A program made the translations under genes and the position numbers. The notes under the pieces were generated by a model that was not told where the DNA came from, ran no database searches, and saw only the letters and a list, made by a program, of their open reading frames with translations. 64,000 nt of DNA, taken from NCBI GenBank assembly GCA_015179045.1, contig WHUZ01000148.1, positions 16,189 through 80,188 of the forward strand, in the 5' to 3' direction. This stretch comes from Kalaharituber pfeilii (Eukaryota; Ascomycota; Pezizomycetes; Pezizales; Pezizaceae). Of this stretch, positions 52,600-63,540 are shown piece by piece (positions within the stretch are counted from its first letter, which is position 1; each line of letters starts with the position of its first letter).

Positions 52600-53500
52600 G
52601 GTAGGAGGGGACCCACTCAATTTTATTGGCCAATGTAGCTGCACAACCGCGCATTCGGACCTCAGTACGCATGCATGCGATCAGAACGGTGCACAATAGC
52701 CAGTGCAAAGGCAGGAATTCCGCAGACATACATGTGGGCCGTAATTTGCAGGCTTCTGTAGGGTTCATTCTGGCTGTGGCCCAAGGTATAGTACGCTTAG
52801 GAAAACCGAACGGTAGGACGATCGTGTTCAAGGCAGCTACGCACTGACAAGCCCCAATATATCTATCCAATCACGCAGTGACACCAGAAGCGGAACTTTC
52901 CAGTCCAGTGCCACAAAACTCCCTAGAGTATATATCTTAGTTGAGCGGGGTTGCTGATGAACACGGCCACGCTGTCAACTCAGCGTAACGTCTTGTATGC
53001 ACCACTCACACCTTGCATGCGGCTGCTCATTGATTGTGGCCGTCCAAGTTGTAACTTGAATGAGGCTGAGAGAAATTCTACCAAACACGGAAGAACATAT
53101 CTACGGGCCATTGGTATTTCGTTTATTGCCAGCTGGTAACACTGCCGCTGCTATTGTAATGTTGAGTTAAACTAGCCTAAAGGTTTGTAATCCTTGTACA
53201 GTCCGTTTGACATATGAACTCATCCCTCCAGCCGCTCTGGGCTCAGGTTGATAAGCATTTTTAACGGGATCAACCTCAGTGTAAACTGTGTCAAAAATTT
53301 TTTCTTCCGCTTTCACTATTGCCAGAGCTCAGTGCAACCCGTACCTGCGTTTCACGGATTTAGAGGTACTGTATCGCTGCTGATTACGTCTACCGGTTAC
53401 CAAGTCGTTACCTGGACCCTTGCTTCAAAGAGTGCACCACTTTGGCGATTTGATTGACCGTCGTCCTACCCTCGGTGCAGCCAGAATCAAGCGTCATACT
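52600..53500. other. intergenic DNA upstream of the membrane-protein gene
   Basis: The open stretches here have no recognised domain. This region should include the promoter and 5' UTR of the gene starting at 53517. Confidence 0.3.
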
Positions 53501-53516
53501 AAGTGTCGAAGAGAAT

Positions 53517-55758
53517 ATGCCATCGCGCGGAAGGCGAAAGGGCTTGAGCATTGGCTCCAACCATTTTACCACTCTGGAGCAAGCATATCACCAACTTCCA
53601 GAGAAAGGCGAACACATCTCGTCAGCAAACCAGTCCCCAGACGATGATTACCTAGAGAACATGTCGCAACACCTCCTTGTGAAGGGCAGTGAAGAACAAA
53701 AAGATCCACCAATATACCCGTCGCTGCCTATCAAAACCTTTCTTTTGCGCACATTCCCGTTCATCTTCTGCAATCTTTTGTGTCTAGGGCTATTCGTGGT
53801 CACATTGAAGATATATGGTGATAAAAGGCTTCTGAAACGGGCAGACCGGAGAGGGTTCAATGCAATTTTGCTTTTCCTTGCTGCTGCGATAACTATGGGA
53901 ATCGGTTTTTTTCTAGATCAGATTGGCTATATGCTTCGAGGGCGTTTGTTAATGGAACTTGGAAATACGAAGCAGGAGGTTTGTGCATCTACATCATTTT
54001 ATGACTTAACGCCGGGGCGAAAGGTCATGACTGACCAGTGGATTTTAACCGTAGGTTGGCCATATCTGGCGTGGAACTATTGGCAGCTACACCCTTCTCG
54101 TATGGTGTCACTTGCGTCGAAGGTCATTTAACGTTGTCACTCTCCTGGCCTTGGGTTTCGTTCTAGTCAATATGTTTAGTCGTCTCAGTATCGGTTTCTT
54201 CGGCTTCACGTACACTCTCGAGCACGACGAGGCTAAAGGGAGGTTAACATGGTGGCCACAAATTGATGAGAAGTTAGAAATACCTAGCAACTATAAGTTC
54301 GATGGTGAGACTTTAACAAGCAGTGAGTTCTGCCCAAAAAAACCCTTCATTGTTCTTTGTTCGCTGCTGGGCATCAGGAGTGCTGCACCCTGCTGGTATG
54401 TTTTTGGAAAGATTCACGGTTGCCTCTAGTGACATTTTCCCCATGAATAACCGACTGTCCCTTGATTCAATAATAGTACTTCAAATTTCATAGAGTTGTC
54501 GGCATTTATTCTTACGCTGCATTTATCCTTATATAGACACGCTGTTGGAAATTTTGTGGGAGATCACGAAGGACATGCCATTGCAGCAGCCGCCAAGTTG
54601 GGAGCCCCAGTTGGACGCAGATAATAGGACAGACCTCTCCAGGATTCTCGCGACGATCTTCAATGTACCTGATCTAATCTTATTAGACGAAACTTATGCT
54701 GAAAATAGTACGAATGTCGTCCACATGGTTGGGTATGCGTATGGGTTCAACTACGACATTGATGAAAGCATTTTGATACCGAGGCCGGGGGCGGTGGTAT
54801 ATAGTTTTTGTGAAGACATGGACCCTAAAGAACAAAACTATTTCCGGTTAAATAGTAGGTATTTTCTTATGAGCTGAATACTAGATTACTCTAGAAGACG
54901 GCCTAACGGAACGTAAATTTGCATAGCTCAATCGTCAGTATTTCACCCTGTCAGCAGAGGAGATTCAGGCACGTCAGGCTGGATGATGCTTAAGCGTGAG
55001 ACAAATTTGCCAGTGGGTGACAACTATACTGCAACAGGTTTCGGTACGTGCTCCGTTAAAGAGCTGGTGGTGGCAGAATCTGCCTGTGCCTTGGCAGATA
55101 TTACTCACACTCTTACGCAGACTTAGTGGCAGCAAGAAACGCCGGTGCCTCCTACGAGTTCAACATCAGTTATAGCTGTGAGATCTTTGTTGGACATTGG
55201 GACCTCAAAGATTTCCAGTCTAGTTTTGGCAATGAATCCTGGACAGTGCCTAGTGATGCGCTGCTTACCACTTTGTCCAGCTTTCTTGCTACCAATGAAA
55301 CACAAGATTCCAACAACGTTTCCGAAAGGCCGCAGTGGCTGCCACACTGGGAGGTTGAAGGGAAAGAAAGCCCCCCTCCGGCAGTTGTTATGGGCGGAGC
55401 CCTTGCACGTGCGGTTGCGCTGGTATTACAATACTTGGGAGATAAACTTAGAAAAAAAGACGCACGCCTGAGTGACTTAGCCGTGATGGGCTTGATGTCG
55501 GTGAACTGGCCGCGTGTGGCGGCAATATTTTGTGTGGTTGCTGGATTGCAAATACTGATTGCAGCTATTGCCGGAAAGTTGGTAGTCGGGACATTACGAG
55601 TGGAGGACGATGTGGACTCTATGACCAAAATTGTAAACAGCGAAAGCTTTCAAGACGATGAAACAAGCATGCCACCATGGGTGATAGAACGGGCACAAGG
55701 GACGAATGTACTGACGTATAGGTTTACTGGAGTGTTGCGGAAAGGTGCTGTACTGTAG
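53517..55758 (+). CDS. multi-pass membrane protein, fungal family of unknown function
   Basis: The gene model is approximate: at least four exons, from ATG 53517 (MPSRGRRKGLSIG) to the stop at 55756-55758. Visible hydrophobic segments are FPFIFCNLLCLGLFVVTL, ILLFLAAAITMGIGFFLD, VVTLLALGFVLVNMFSRL and, near the C-terminus, RVAAIFCVVAGLQILIAAIA. Between them are hydrophilic stretches such as GNFVGDHEGHAIAAAAKLGA and FVGHWDLKDF. The topology resembles large fungal plasma-membrane proteins with three N-terminal and one C-terminal helix, whose role is unknown to me. Exon joins near 53975-54110, 54390-54540 and 54880-55125 were not resolved in detail. No transposon insertion interrupts it. Confidence 0.6.
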
Positions 55759-55759
55759 T

Positions 55760-57290
55760 GCCTGAGAAGGCACTCTGACCTGTACTGCAACAACAACGGA
55801 CGTCCATGCAAAGTACTTTATTTTCGCCTCTTATTTTTGTTTTCTTTTATTTATTATTCTTTCTTTCTTTCTTCTTAGTTTATTTTATTTTATTTTATTT
55901 TTTTTTTCTTCGTTTTTCGTGTTTGTGGGTTAGTGTACTCATTTCTTCCTTCTTTGACCTAGGTGTTGCGGCATGATCGCCTGTGGAGCTAGAGAGGTTC
56001 GATGGTGTCATTAGAGGATAAATTGAGGTGCAAGACCGGCGATCAGCAAGTCCAGCTCGGATGAATACCGAAGCTGGGCTGGGGTAGGATGTTCTAGCGA
56101 GCGGACTGGTGGGGTGGAGGTTTTTCCGTTTCATTATTAAATATGCCCTTGTTGTTGAATTTCTTACATGCCAGTCCTACCCTTTACTGTAGTCCATAGC
56201 GGCGCAATGGCAATGTATATGTGGCTAGCGAGATTAAAAGCTGAGGTATGCCGGCTAGCAGTAATGACGCTTGTGGTTCGGCAATGCCAGATCTGTAATT
56301 ACAATCCCATTCTCAGAACCATTCCAGAATACCTGCAGCACCATTTCCATTGAGGCCACTCCCATCAGTGACCGAAGCAACAAAGCTCAAAGAATTATAG
56401 GCCTCAGGTGTAAGTGGATGCTACTGAACGCTTCTAGAGCTGAAATGTATCTTTTCTTTATACACAAAGGCCCACCAGTGCTTCGAACAGGTTCCTAGCA
56501 GACTATTTTGTCTGCTATAGAAACTGCTCTCCATTAACACCTCTTCTTGCATAAAAGCCCTATCAGGGAAACCCAACAAGAGCGGGGAATGGTGAAGGCT
56601 ATATTACTTATAGAACGCTTGAATCCAATTCTAGTCAACCCGTCTTCAAGTAGTAGAGGTGTAATCTCGAGAGAGGAGTGTCGGTAGGTGAGATACGTTC
56701 AGCAACGATCAAAGCTAGAAAGCGGCGCTCCAGAAAGGCAAGAGCGTACGTCAAGCAGACGTGAGTTCAAATTCTCATTAGCTTTCCAAACATTACAGAT
56801 AAGAAGAGGTGTATCGAAGCTATGATGGAGAATGAGTTCGATGCAAGGAAACATGTTCATGGACCGAAAGGTATAGGCGGAGGCAACAGACAAGTTATTG
56901 CATGAAAATAAAAGAGAAAAACTGGAAATATATATCGTAGTCGAGCACTGGAATACTTCCTTATACCCCGAACTTGCACACACAAAAACATATATCCGAC
57001 CATTTCATGTTTCACACCACACACTTGAACTGAATACACCTACTATATATTTCTTCTCTTGCATGGAGAGACTTACAGTATAAAATACGTATAAAAATAA
57101 GAAACTCTATGAGCACATACAGATATAGTTTGATACATATAGCACGGAATAAAAGGGTGGAAGGGTTCGTGATCTATTCACACTGCGTTGACTAAAACGG
57201 TGGGAAATCTACTCGCTCGTTCAAAAAGTATTGGAACGGCATAAATTATGTAACACTTGCATATTGCAATATCAAGATTGCTTCCTGTCT
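55760..57290. other. intergenic DNA between the membrane-protein gene and Copia
   Basis: A pyrimidine tract at 55850-55920 repeats the one near 41590-41640, including GTTTGTGGGTTAG on both. The rest shows no gene. Confidence 0.35.
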
Positions 57291-57298
57291 ACCCCTCC

Positions 57299-57806
57299 TG
57301 TCAAAACGGACAGTCTGATCCCGCCTTCTATTATCACGACATACACGTTCTGTTAATGTTTTATTGGCTTAATTCTTTCTTATCTTCGTTTCACATGTCG
57401 TTTACATGGATGGTTGCTATGGTTATCTCGTATATGTAATTCTTTCATCTATTTCTCATTTATTTACGGAATTACTTCGGATATCACATTCAGCTGGGAT
57501 TTGTTTCGAACTTGCATACAGCTTGTATTACTTCGTCTTTTCTTTACGAATCTGTACAAGTTTGTTGCCTATATCTACGGCTACCATTTGGGTATAGTCG
57601 TCTCGCTTTCTGTGTATATAGTCTGCGGAAACCCGCACCCACTTAATACCATAGAGTCGCTCAACTCCTCTCCTCGTTACCTTCCTCCGTGCCTCCACTC
57701 CATTGCTGCCTCCGTTTGTACCATTATCTTTCCTCTATAGCGCTTGCCCCGCTATCCTTATTCTTCCGCTACGCATCGTATTACCCTCTCGTGGGTCACG
57801 TTGTTA
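57299..57806 (+). repeat. Copia 5' LTR
   Basis: It begins TGTCAAAACGG and ends near CACGTTGTTA, followed at once by the primer site. It carries a short extra TCTATTTCTCATTTATTTAC stretch near 57450 compared with the 3' LTR. Confidence 0.85.
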
Positions 57807-57874
57807 GGTTATGAGCCCGGTCTCATAATCTTTTCCAAAGATAATTCACCAACGACACCGTCTTCCTTACAACC

Positions 57875-60800
57875 ATGGGTGACCGAAGCTCTGATTCCTC
57901 CTCCTCCTCCTCCGGGACTTCCGCTCCCAAACAGGAGTTCTCTCTAAAGGATATCCCTCTTAAGATGACAGTGAACATCAAGCCTCTCGCCGATGAACAA
58001 GACTACACCACATGGGCTGCCACTGTGCTGATGTACATGGAACTTGCTCAAGTCAAAGGCATCCTCGAAGGTACCGACGTTAAACCTACCGATCCAACTA
58101 AGCTTGATTCTTGGAAAGAAAAGGACCTTACCGCTCGTGTCGCTCTCACATCCTATACGGATCCTTCGCTTCATTATCTCATTACACCAAAGGAAAACGC
58201 AGCCGCAGCATGGAAAGCACTTCAGGAGAAATTTCAGTTAAGGAACGAGTTCACGCTTTTTTACCTCATCTACGAAATATTCAGCATTCGGATGGACGAA
58301 AATACGTCTCTTTCAGACTTCATCGCTAAATACGAATCACTTTATGCTCAAGTCTTGACAAGAACCCGTGACGCCACCGACGAATATGGGAAAGCTCTCT
58401 TCAAGTACTTCGACCTGGACAATACCAAAAGCATTCATCTTCTCATCGCTCTTCCTTCCTCTTATAACAACAAAAAGGACACCTTGGTTACCGTCAAGCC
58501 TCTCCCCAATTATAGCGAAATTTGTACTCGGTTGCGCGCTGAGGAATCTGCCAACTCTAATACCTCCACGGCCTTCTCCACTCAGACTCATCCGAACAAA
58601 AAGCCAAAAGGCAACGGAAAGAAACCAAACCCCCCGAAAGAAGGAAAGACTGCGCCTCCTAAGGCCGGCGAATGTTCATACTGCAAAAAACATGATCCCG
58701 CCAACATGAAAGGCCATGTCCATGGTAATTGTTCCAAGTTGAAGGCTGATCAAGCAGCAAAGAAGAATCAAAACTCTCCATCATCATCATCCACCGTATC
58801 CAATGCTGTTGTCCAACGTGGCCACGTTACAATAGCATCTGAGGTCTCGGTATGCATGATTTCCAGAGAAAGCACCTTCAGACAATCACTAATACTCCCT
58901 CCAGGACTCGTGGTAGCTCACAAGGCTGCTGCTCACAAAACATACGAGGTATGGGCTTTAGACACTGCATGCTCTTCTCACATCACCGCTGACTACTCAC
59001 AATTAATTGATCCAGTCCGCTGTCATCAATTAGTGGAAGTTGGTGGAGGGACTGATCTACTGGCTACATATCGTGGCAGTATCTCTCTTGATGTCGAAGT
59101 GAAAAATGAGTGTAGGACCATCTCTCTTTCCCATGTTTTGTATGTGCCTGTTTGGAATACTGTGAATCTCTTGTCTTGGAGGAAAATTGCTGTTCTTGGA
59201 CATTATTTTTATGGAGATGAATCTCGGATGGATGTTTTTTCTAAGAAGAATAATTCTTTGCGTTTGTCTGCTATTTGGTCTGAAGAAACTATGATATATG
59301 AGGTCCGCGCATTGACTAAACAGAGCAAGGCTTACTCTACCTCAGTGCAATTCTGGCATGAAGCATTAGGTCACTCATCACCCACCTTCTGGCGAAATGC
59401 AGAATCCATATACACTGATGGTAAAGTATTACCAAAAGCTCCTTCTACGTTTATCTGTGAGAAATGCGCCCAGTTTAACATGAAGCGTTTTACACCACTG
59501 CCAGTTAGTGACCGATCGACTCAACTCTTCGATTTGATCCACACCGATCTCTCCGGTCCAATGAGTACACCATCACTGGGGAAGAAATGTTTTTACTACA
59601 TTTCTTTTATTGATGACTTCTCTAGATATGCTGAAATACGCTTTCTACGTCTCAAGTCTGAAGCAGTCTCCGCTCTTCAAGCACTTTGCGAACAAGTCTT
59701 CAACCAAACCGGCCGATATCCACGAAACATACGGTCCGACCAAGGTGGCGAATTTGTCAATAAGGAAATGGAGTCTTATTGCCAATCCAAAGGCATAAAA
59801 CACCAGACAACCGCTGCCTACTCCCCAGAGTCTAATGGGATTGCGGAACGATTCAATCTTACATTAGCAAACATGGTACGACCCGCACTGTCAGATAATC
59901 CTCCAAGCCTATGGGCAGAAGCCTTTAATTGGGCCTGCTACATCAAAAACCGGCTTCCTCATTCGGCGCTTGGGAAATCGCCGTTTGAATTAATGTTCAA
60001 TAAGAAACCAACTATATCCCATCTCCGCCCTTTTTTCTGTCGCGTCTATGTTCATATTCCAGAGGAGAAGCGACCTGCAGGATCAAAACTAGATGCACGA
60101 AGCTGGGAAGGAAAGTTGGTTGGATACTCGGACTCCCCCCTTATGTTCCGGGTATATAATCCTACAAGAAAAACCGTGGAGATTGTGCGCTATGTCAAGT
60201 TTCCTCCTATATCGTACACTTACACTGACATCCACAACGCACCTACCACTATACCATCCACAACGTCCGAGCATAGTGAAACCCAAGAAGTTACCGAGGT
60301 TCCCGAAGCATCATCCTCTACGGATACCGCAACTCAAGAACAGTCAAGCACTCAACAACCTTCATCTTCCTCAACTCCACATGATGAGATTCCAGAAATG
60401 GATATCGAACATTCGGAGCATGGATCCCATGATGAAGAAGATGAAGATGAAGCTGTTACCTCCGATCCTACCACTCCACCTCGTCGCACCAGTATACTTA
60501 CCCCCATGGCTCCTACGACTAATAGAAAGGGATTCAATCAGCCTCCTTCTAGCCGCCCAGTATCTCAATTCAACCCTTTTCAGATAATTCCTGGAAAGAG
60601 AGAGAGAAAAGCACCTGAACGGTTTGATCCCTCCTCTTACGGTCCTGGTGGCTCATACAAGGGCAAGGAAAAGTCGTATGTATCTATTGAACCTACAACT
60701 TATACCGAAGCGATGAATTCGTCTGACATGGACAAGTGGTCACAAGCAATAGCTGAGGAGTACAGTTCAATTGTTGATGCTGGTACCTGGACGGTACATG

Positions 60801-62215
60801 ACATGTCTGAGTTGCCCTCTTCTCGAAAACCTATTAACTCTCGCTGGGTCTTCAAAATAAAATGCAATGCTGACGGGACTGTTGAACGCTACAAAGCTCG
60901 ATTAGTAGTTAAAGGCTATGCACAAATTTCCGGAATTGATTATGACGAAACGTTCACTCCAGTTACGCGATACGACTCCTTATGCTTAATCATTGCTATA
61001 GCCGCTCAATCGAACCTCCTTTTGAAGCAATTGGATATTAAATCAGCATTCTTGTATGGCGATCTTGACGAAGAAATATGGATGAATCCTCCGCCTGGGA
61101 TTGGTCTTGATGGGAAAATTCTTCGACTTCGAAAAGCCTTATATGGCTTAAAGCAAGCACCCCTTCAATGGTTCTCAAAGCTGTCCAACGTGCTTGCTGA
61201 AATAGGGTACAAATCAACGATGTTCGATCCGTGTGTCTTCATAACTGCTGATAGCAAGTCATTTCTTGTTGTTTATGTTGACGACATGACTATTGTGGGA
61301 CTGAAAACAGATTTAGATCGCTTAACTGCGCATCTACAATCACACTTTCAGGTTGCTGTAAAAGGCAATCTCCAATGGTTATTAGGAATCGAAATCAAAC
61401 AAACAGAGAGAGCAATCGAACTCTCACAGGAATTCTATATCAACGATATACTTGAACGTTTCGGTATGTCTCAATGTCGACACGTTTCAACCCCCATCGA
61501 CCCGAAAAACAAGCTCCACAGAGCTTCTCCGGATGACGAACCTTATCAACAGCAACTCTACCAGCAAATGATTGGTTCTCTGATGTATCTTGTTACCTGT
61601 ACTCGACCTGACTTAGCTCAATCTGTTTCCTTTCTCTCTCAATTTTCTTCTCATCCTCTTCAATGTCATCATACTGCTGCTAAACGAGTTTTTCGTTATG
61701 TTTCTGCTACACGCAACTACTCTCTTATATATCCAAAAGGTTCTTCTCCTCTTGTTTTACATGGTTTTAGTGATTCTGATTATGCTGCATGCTTGGATAC
61801 TCGTCGTTCTCGTTCTGGATATGTTTTCATGTTAAACAATTGCACTATTTCCTGGTGGTCGAAGCTCCAGACTACTGTTGCTCTCTCGACCTGCGAGGCA
61901 GAATATGTTGCCTTGTCTCATACAACTCGACAAGCGATCTGGTACATGAATGGATTCAAGGAGTTCAATCGACAACTTGATATCAAAGTTCACTGCGACA
62001 GTACCTCTGGTATTAATCTCGCACAGCATCCCAAGCTTTCCTTTCAATCAAAGCACATTGATATTCACTACTATTACACACGAGAAAAGTTTGCGAAAAA
62101 ACTCTTTACTTTAGATTACGTCTCTACCAACGAAAATCCGGCAGACCTGTTGACTAAAGGACTGAAGCCTACTGACCATCACATTCATTACAATCGAATA
62201 CGGAATTCAGTCTGA
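57875..62215 (+). CDS. Copia Gag-Pol polyprotein, 1446 aa, complete
   Basis: ATG at 57875 (MGDRSSDSSSS). Domains in order: Gag (about 30-230); a knuckle-like C-SYC-KKHDPANMKGHVHGNC near residue 267; protease with ALDTACSSH (Asp363); the GAG-pre-integrase zinc region (FWHEALGHSS at about 493, then CEKCAQF); integrase with Asp558 (IHTDLSG), Asp622 (SDQGGEF) and Glu658 (GIAERFN), the D-D35-E pattern; reverse transcriptase from about 970 with YVDD at 1134-1137; and RNase H with SDSDYAACLD and CEAEYVALS near 1300-1345. Length and order fit a full-length Copia polyprotein in a single frame, so the element may be active. The product makes virus-like particles, copies the RNA and integrates the cDNA. 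Confidence 0.92.
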   Translation: MGDRSSDSSSSSSGTSAPKQEFSLKDIPLKMTVNIKPLADEQDYTTWAATVLMYMELAQVKGILEGTDVKPTDPTKLDSWKEKDLTARVALTSYTDPSLHYLITPKENAAAAWKALQEKFQLRNEFTLFYLIYEIFSIRMDENTSLSDFIAKYESLYAQVLTRTRDATDEYGKALFKYFDLDNTKSIHLLIALPSSYNNKKDTLVTVKPLPNYSEICTRLRAEESANSNTSTAFSTQTHPNKKPKGNGKKPNPPKEGKTAPPKAGECSYCKKHDPANMKGHVHGNCSKLKADQAAKKNQNSPSSSSTVSNAVVQRGHVTIASEVSVCMISRESTFRQSLILPPGLVVAHKAAAHKTYEVWALDTACSSHITADYSQLIDPVRCHQLVEVGGGTDLLATYRGSISLDVEVKNECRTISLSHVLYVPVWNTVNLLSWRKIAVLGHYFYGDESRMDVFSKKNNSLRLSAIWSEETMIYEVRALTKQSKAYSTSVQFWHEALGHSSPTFWRNAESIYTDGKVLPKAPSTFICEKCAQFNMKRFTPLPVSDRSTQLFDLIHTDLSGPMSTPSLGKKCFYYISFIDDFSRYAEIRFLRLKSEAVSALQALCEQVFNQTGRYPRNIRSDQGGEFVNKEMESYCQSKGIKHQTTAAYSPESNGIAERFNLTLANMVRPALSDNPPSLWAEAFNWACYIKNRLPHSALGKSPFELMFNKKPTISHLRPFFCRVYVHIPEEKRPAGSKLDARSWEGKLVGYSDSPLMFRVYNPTRKTVEIVRYVKFPPISYTYTDIHNAPTTIPSTTSEHSETQEVTEVPEASSSTDTATQEQSSTQQPSSSSTPHDEIPEMDIEHSEHGSHDEEDEDEAVTSDPTTPPRRTSILTPMAPTTNRKGFNQPPSSRPVSQFNPFQIIPGKRERKAPERFDPSSYGPGGSYKGKEKSYVSIEPTTYTEAMNSSDMDKWSQAIAEEYSSIVDAGTWTVHDMSELPSSRKPINSRWVFKIKCNADGTVERYKARLVVKGYAQISGIDYDETFTPVTRYDSLCLIIAIAAQSNLLLKQLDIKSAFLYGDLDEEIWMNPPPGIGLDGKILRLRKALYGLKQAPLQWFSKLSNVLAEIGYKSTMFDPCVFITADSKSFLVVYVDDMTIVGLKTDLDRLTAHLQSHFQVAVKGNLQWLLGIEIKQTERAIELSQEFYINDILERFGMSQCRHVSTPIDPKNKLHRASPDDEPYQQQLYQQMIGSLMYLVTCTRPDLAQSVSFLSQFSSHPLQCHHTAAKRVFRYVSATRNYSLIYPKGSSPLVLHGFSDSDYAACLDTRRSRSGYVFMLNNCTISWWSKLQTTVALSTCEAEYVALSHTTRQAIWYMNGFKEFNRQLDIKVHCDSTSGINLAQHPKLSFQSKHIDIHYYYTREKFAKKLFTLDYVSTNENPADLLTKGLKPTDHHIHYNRIRNSV

Positions 62216-62222
62216 GAGAGAG

Positions 62223-62720
62223 TGTCAAAACGGACAGTCTGATCCCGCCTTCTATTATCACGACATACACGTTCTGTTAATGTTTTATTGGCTTAATTCT
62301 TTCTTATCTTCGTTTCACATGTCGTTTACATGGATGGTTGCTATGGTTATCTCGTATATTGTAATTCTTTCATTTATTTACAGAATTACTTCAGATATCA
62401 CATTCAGCTGGGATTTGTTTCGAACTCGCATACAGCTTGTGTTACTTCGTCTTTTCTTTACGAAACTGTACAAGTTTGTTGCCTATATCTACGGCTACCA
62501 TTTGGGTATAGTCGTCTTGCTTTCTGTGTATATAGTCTGCGGAAACCCGCACCCACTTAATACCATAGAGTCGCTCAACTCCTCTCCTCGTTACCTTCCT
62601 CCGTGCCTCCACTCCATTGCTGCCTCCGTTTGTACCATTATCTTTCCTCTATAGCGCTTGCCCCGCTATCCTTATTCTTCCGCTACGCATCGTATTACCC
62701 TCTCGTGGGTCACGTTGTTA
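62223..62720 (+). repeat. Copia 3' LTR
   Basis: Same sequence as the 5' LTR apart from a few substitutions and the roughly 10-bp indel. It is immediately followed by the solo-LTR-like repeat TGTTAAGCCTC, with which its last bases overlap ambiguously. Confidence 0.85.
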
Positions 62721-62722
62721 AG

Positions 62723-63020
62723 CCTCTATCTAAAAATACCATCATAACTTCGATCCCTATGCAAAGATCGATCATATAAGAAAATAAGAAAAGGTTATCG
62801 TGCAATGAATAGTATAACAGGAGCTGCCGGAAGAGTTAGTAATCAAGATTGCTAATCTTAGTAGTTACTTACTTCTTAACCAAAGAAGTTCCACTATCAC
62901 AGACCTAACTAGTATCGGGTTAGCTAAACTTCCAACTGGTAGGCTTTATAGTTGGTAGTACCTTTTGACGACACTTAAACAAGACAGTGTTATAGCATAA
63001 GAATGATTATGCCTGTAACA
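62723..63020 (+). repeat. solo-LTR-like repeat, better copy of 1962-2266
   Basis: It shares CTCTATCTAAAAATAC, ATTGCTAATCTTAGTAG and ACTAGTATCGGGTTAGCTAA with the left end of the window, and ends GCCTGTAACA. Confidence 0.55.
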
Positions 63021-63540
63021 ATAGCTGTTCAATCAAACTTCTTTTTGAAGCAATTAGATATTAAATCAGTATTTTTGTATGATAATTTTGATAAAGAAAT
63101 ATAGATGAATCCTCTGCCTAGAATTAGTCTTGATAGAAAAATTCTTCCTTATTTTTATTTCATATATCATTTACATAGATAGTTGCTATATTTATCTCAT
63201 ATATTAATTCTTTTATTTATTCTTAGAATTACTTTAGATATCATATTCAGCTGAAATTTATTTCAAACTTATATACAGCTTATTTTACTTCATCTTTTCT
63301 TTATAAAACTATACAAGTTTGTTGTCTATCATTTGGGTATAGTTGTCTTGCTTTCTATATATATAGTCTATAGAAACCTGTACCCACTTAATACTATAGA
63401 GTCGCTTAACTCCTCTCCTTGTTACCTTTCTCTATACCTCCATTCTATTACTACCTCCATTTGTACTATTATTTTTCTTCTATAGTACTTGTCCTGCTAT
63501 TCTTATTCTTCTACTACGTATTGTATTACCTTCTTATAAA
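63021..63540 (+). pseudogene. RIP-decayed, internally deleted Copia relic
   Basis: 63021-63144 matches the RT segment at about 60998-61120 of the intact element, with C-to-T and G-to-A changes (TATGGATGAATCC has become TATAGATGAATCC, creating a stop). It then jumps to LTR sequence (63145-63540 versus 62300-62710), equally decayed. This is the same family as the intact copy 300 bp away. Confidence 0.8.

Larger units (their letters stand above)
57299..62720 (+). mobile_element. intact Copia (Ty1-type) LTR retrotransposon
   Basis: The LTRs are 57299-57806 and 62223-62720 (508 and 498 bp), nearly identical apart from a roughly 10-bp indel. Both start TGTCAAAACGGACAGTC. Directly after the 5' LTR is GGTTATGAGCCCGGTCTC, like the half-tRNA-iMet primer site of Copia elements. 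A purine tract GAGAGAG precedes the 3' LTR. One uninterrupted 1446-codon ORF lies between. No RIP damage is visible. Flanks CCTCC (left) and CCTCT (right, two nt outside) do not give a clean duplication. Confidence 0.9.

Noticed and set aside
60093..60587. 164-codon ORF overlapping the Copia polyprotein
   Set aside because: Shadow frame inside the linker between integrase and RT of the Copia polyprotein.
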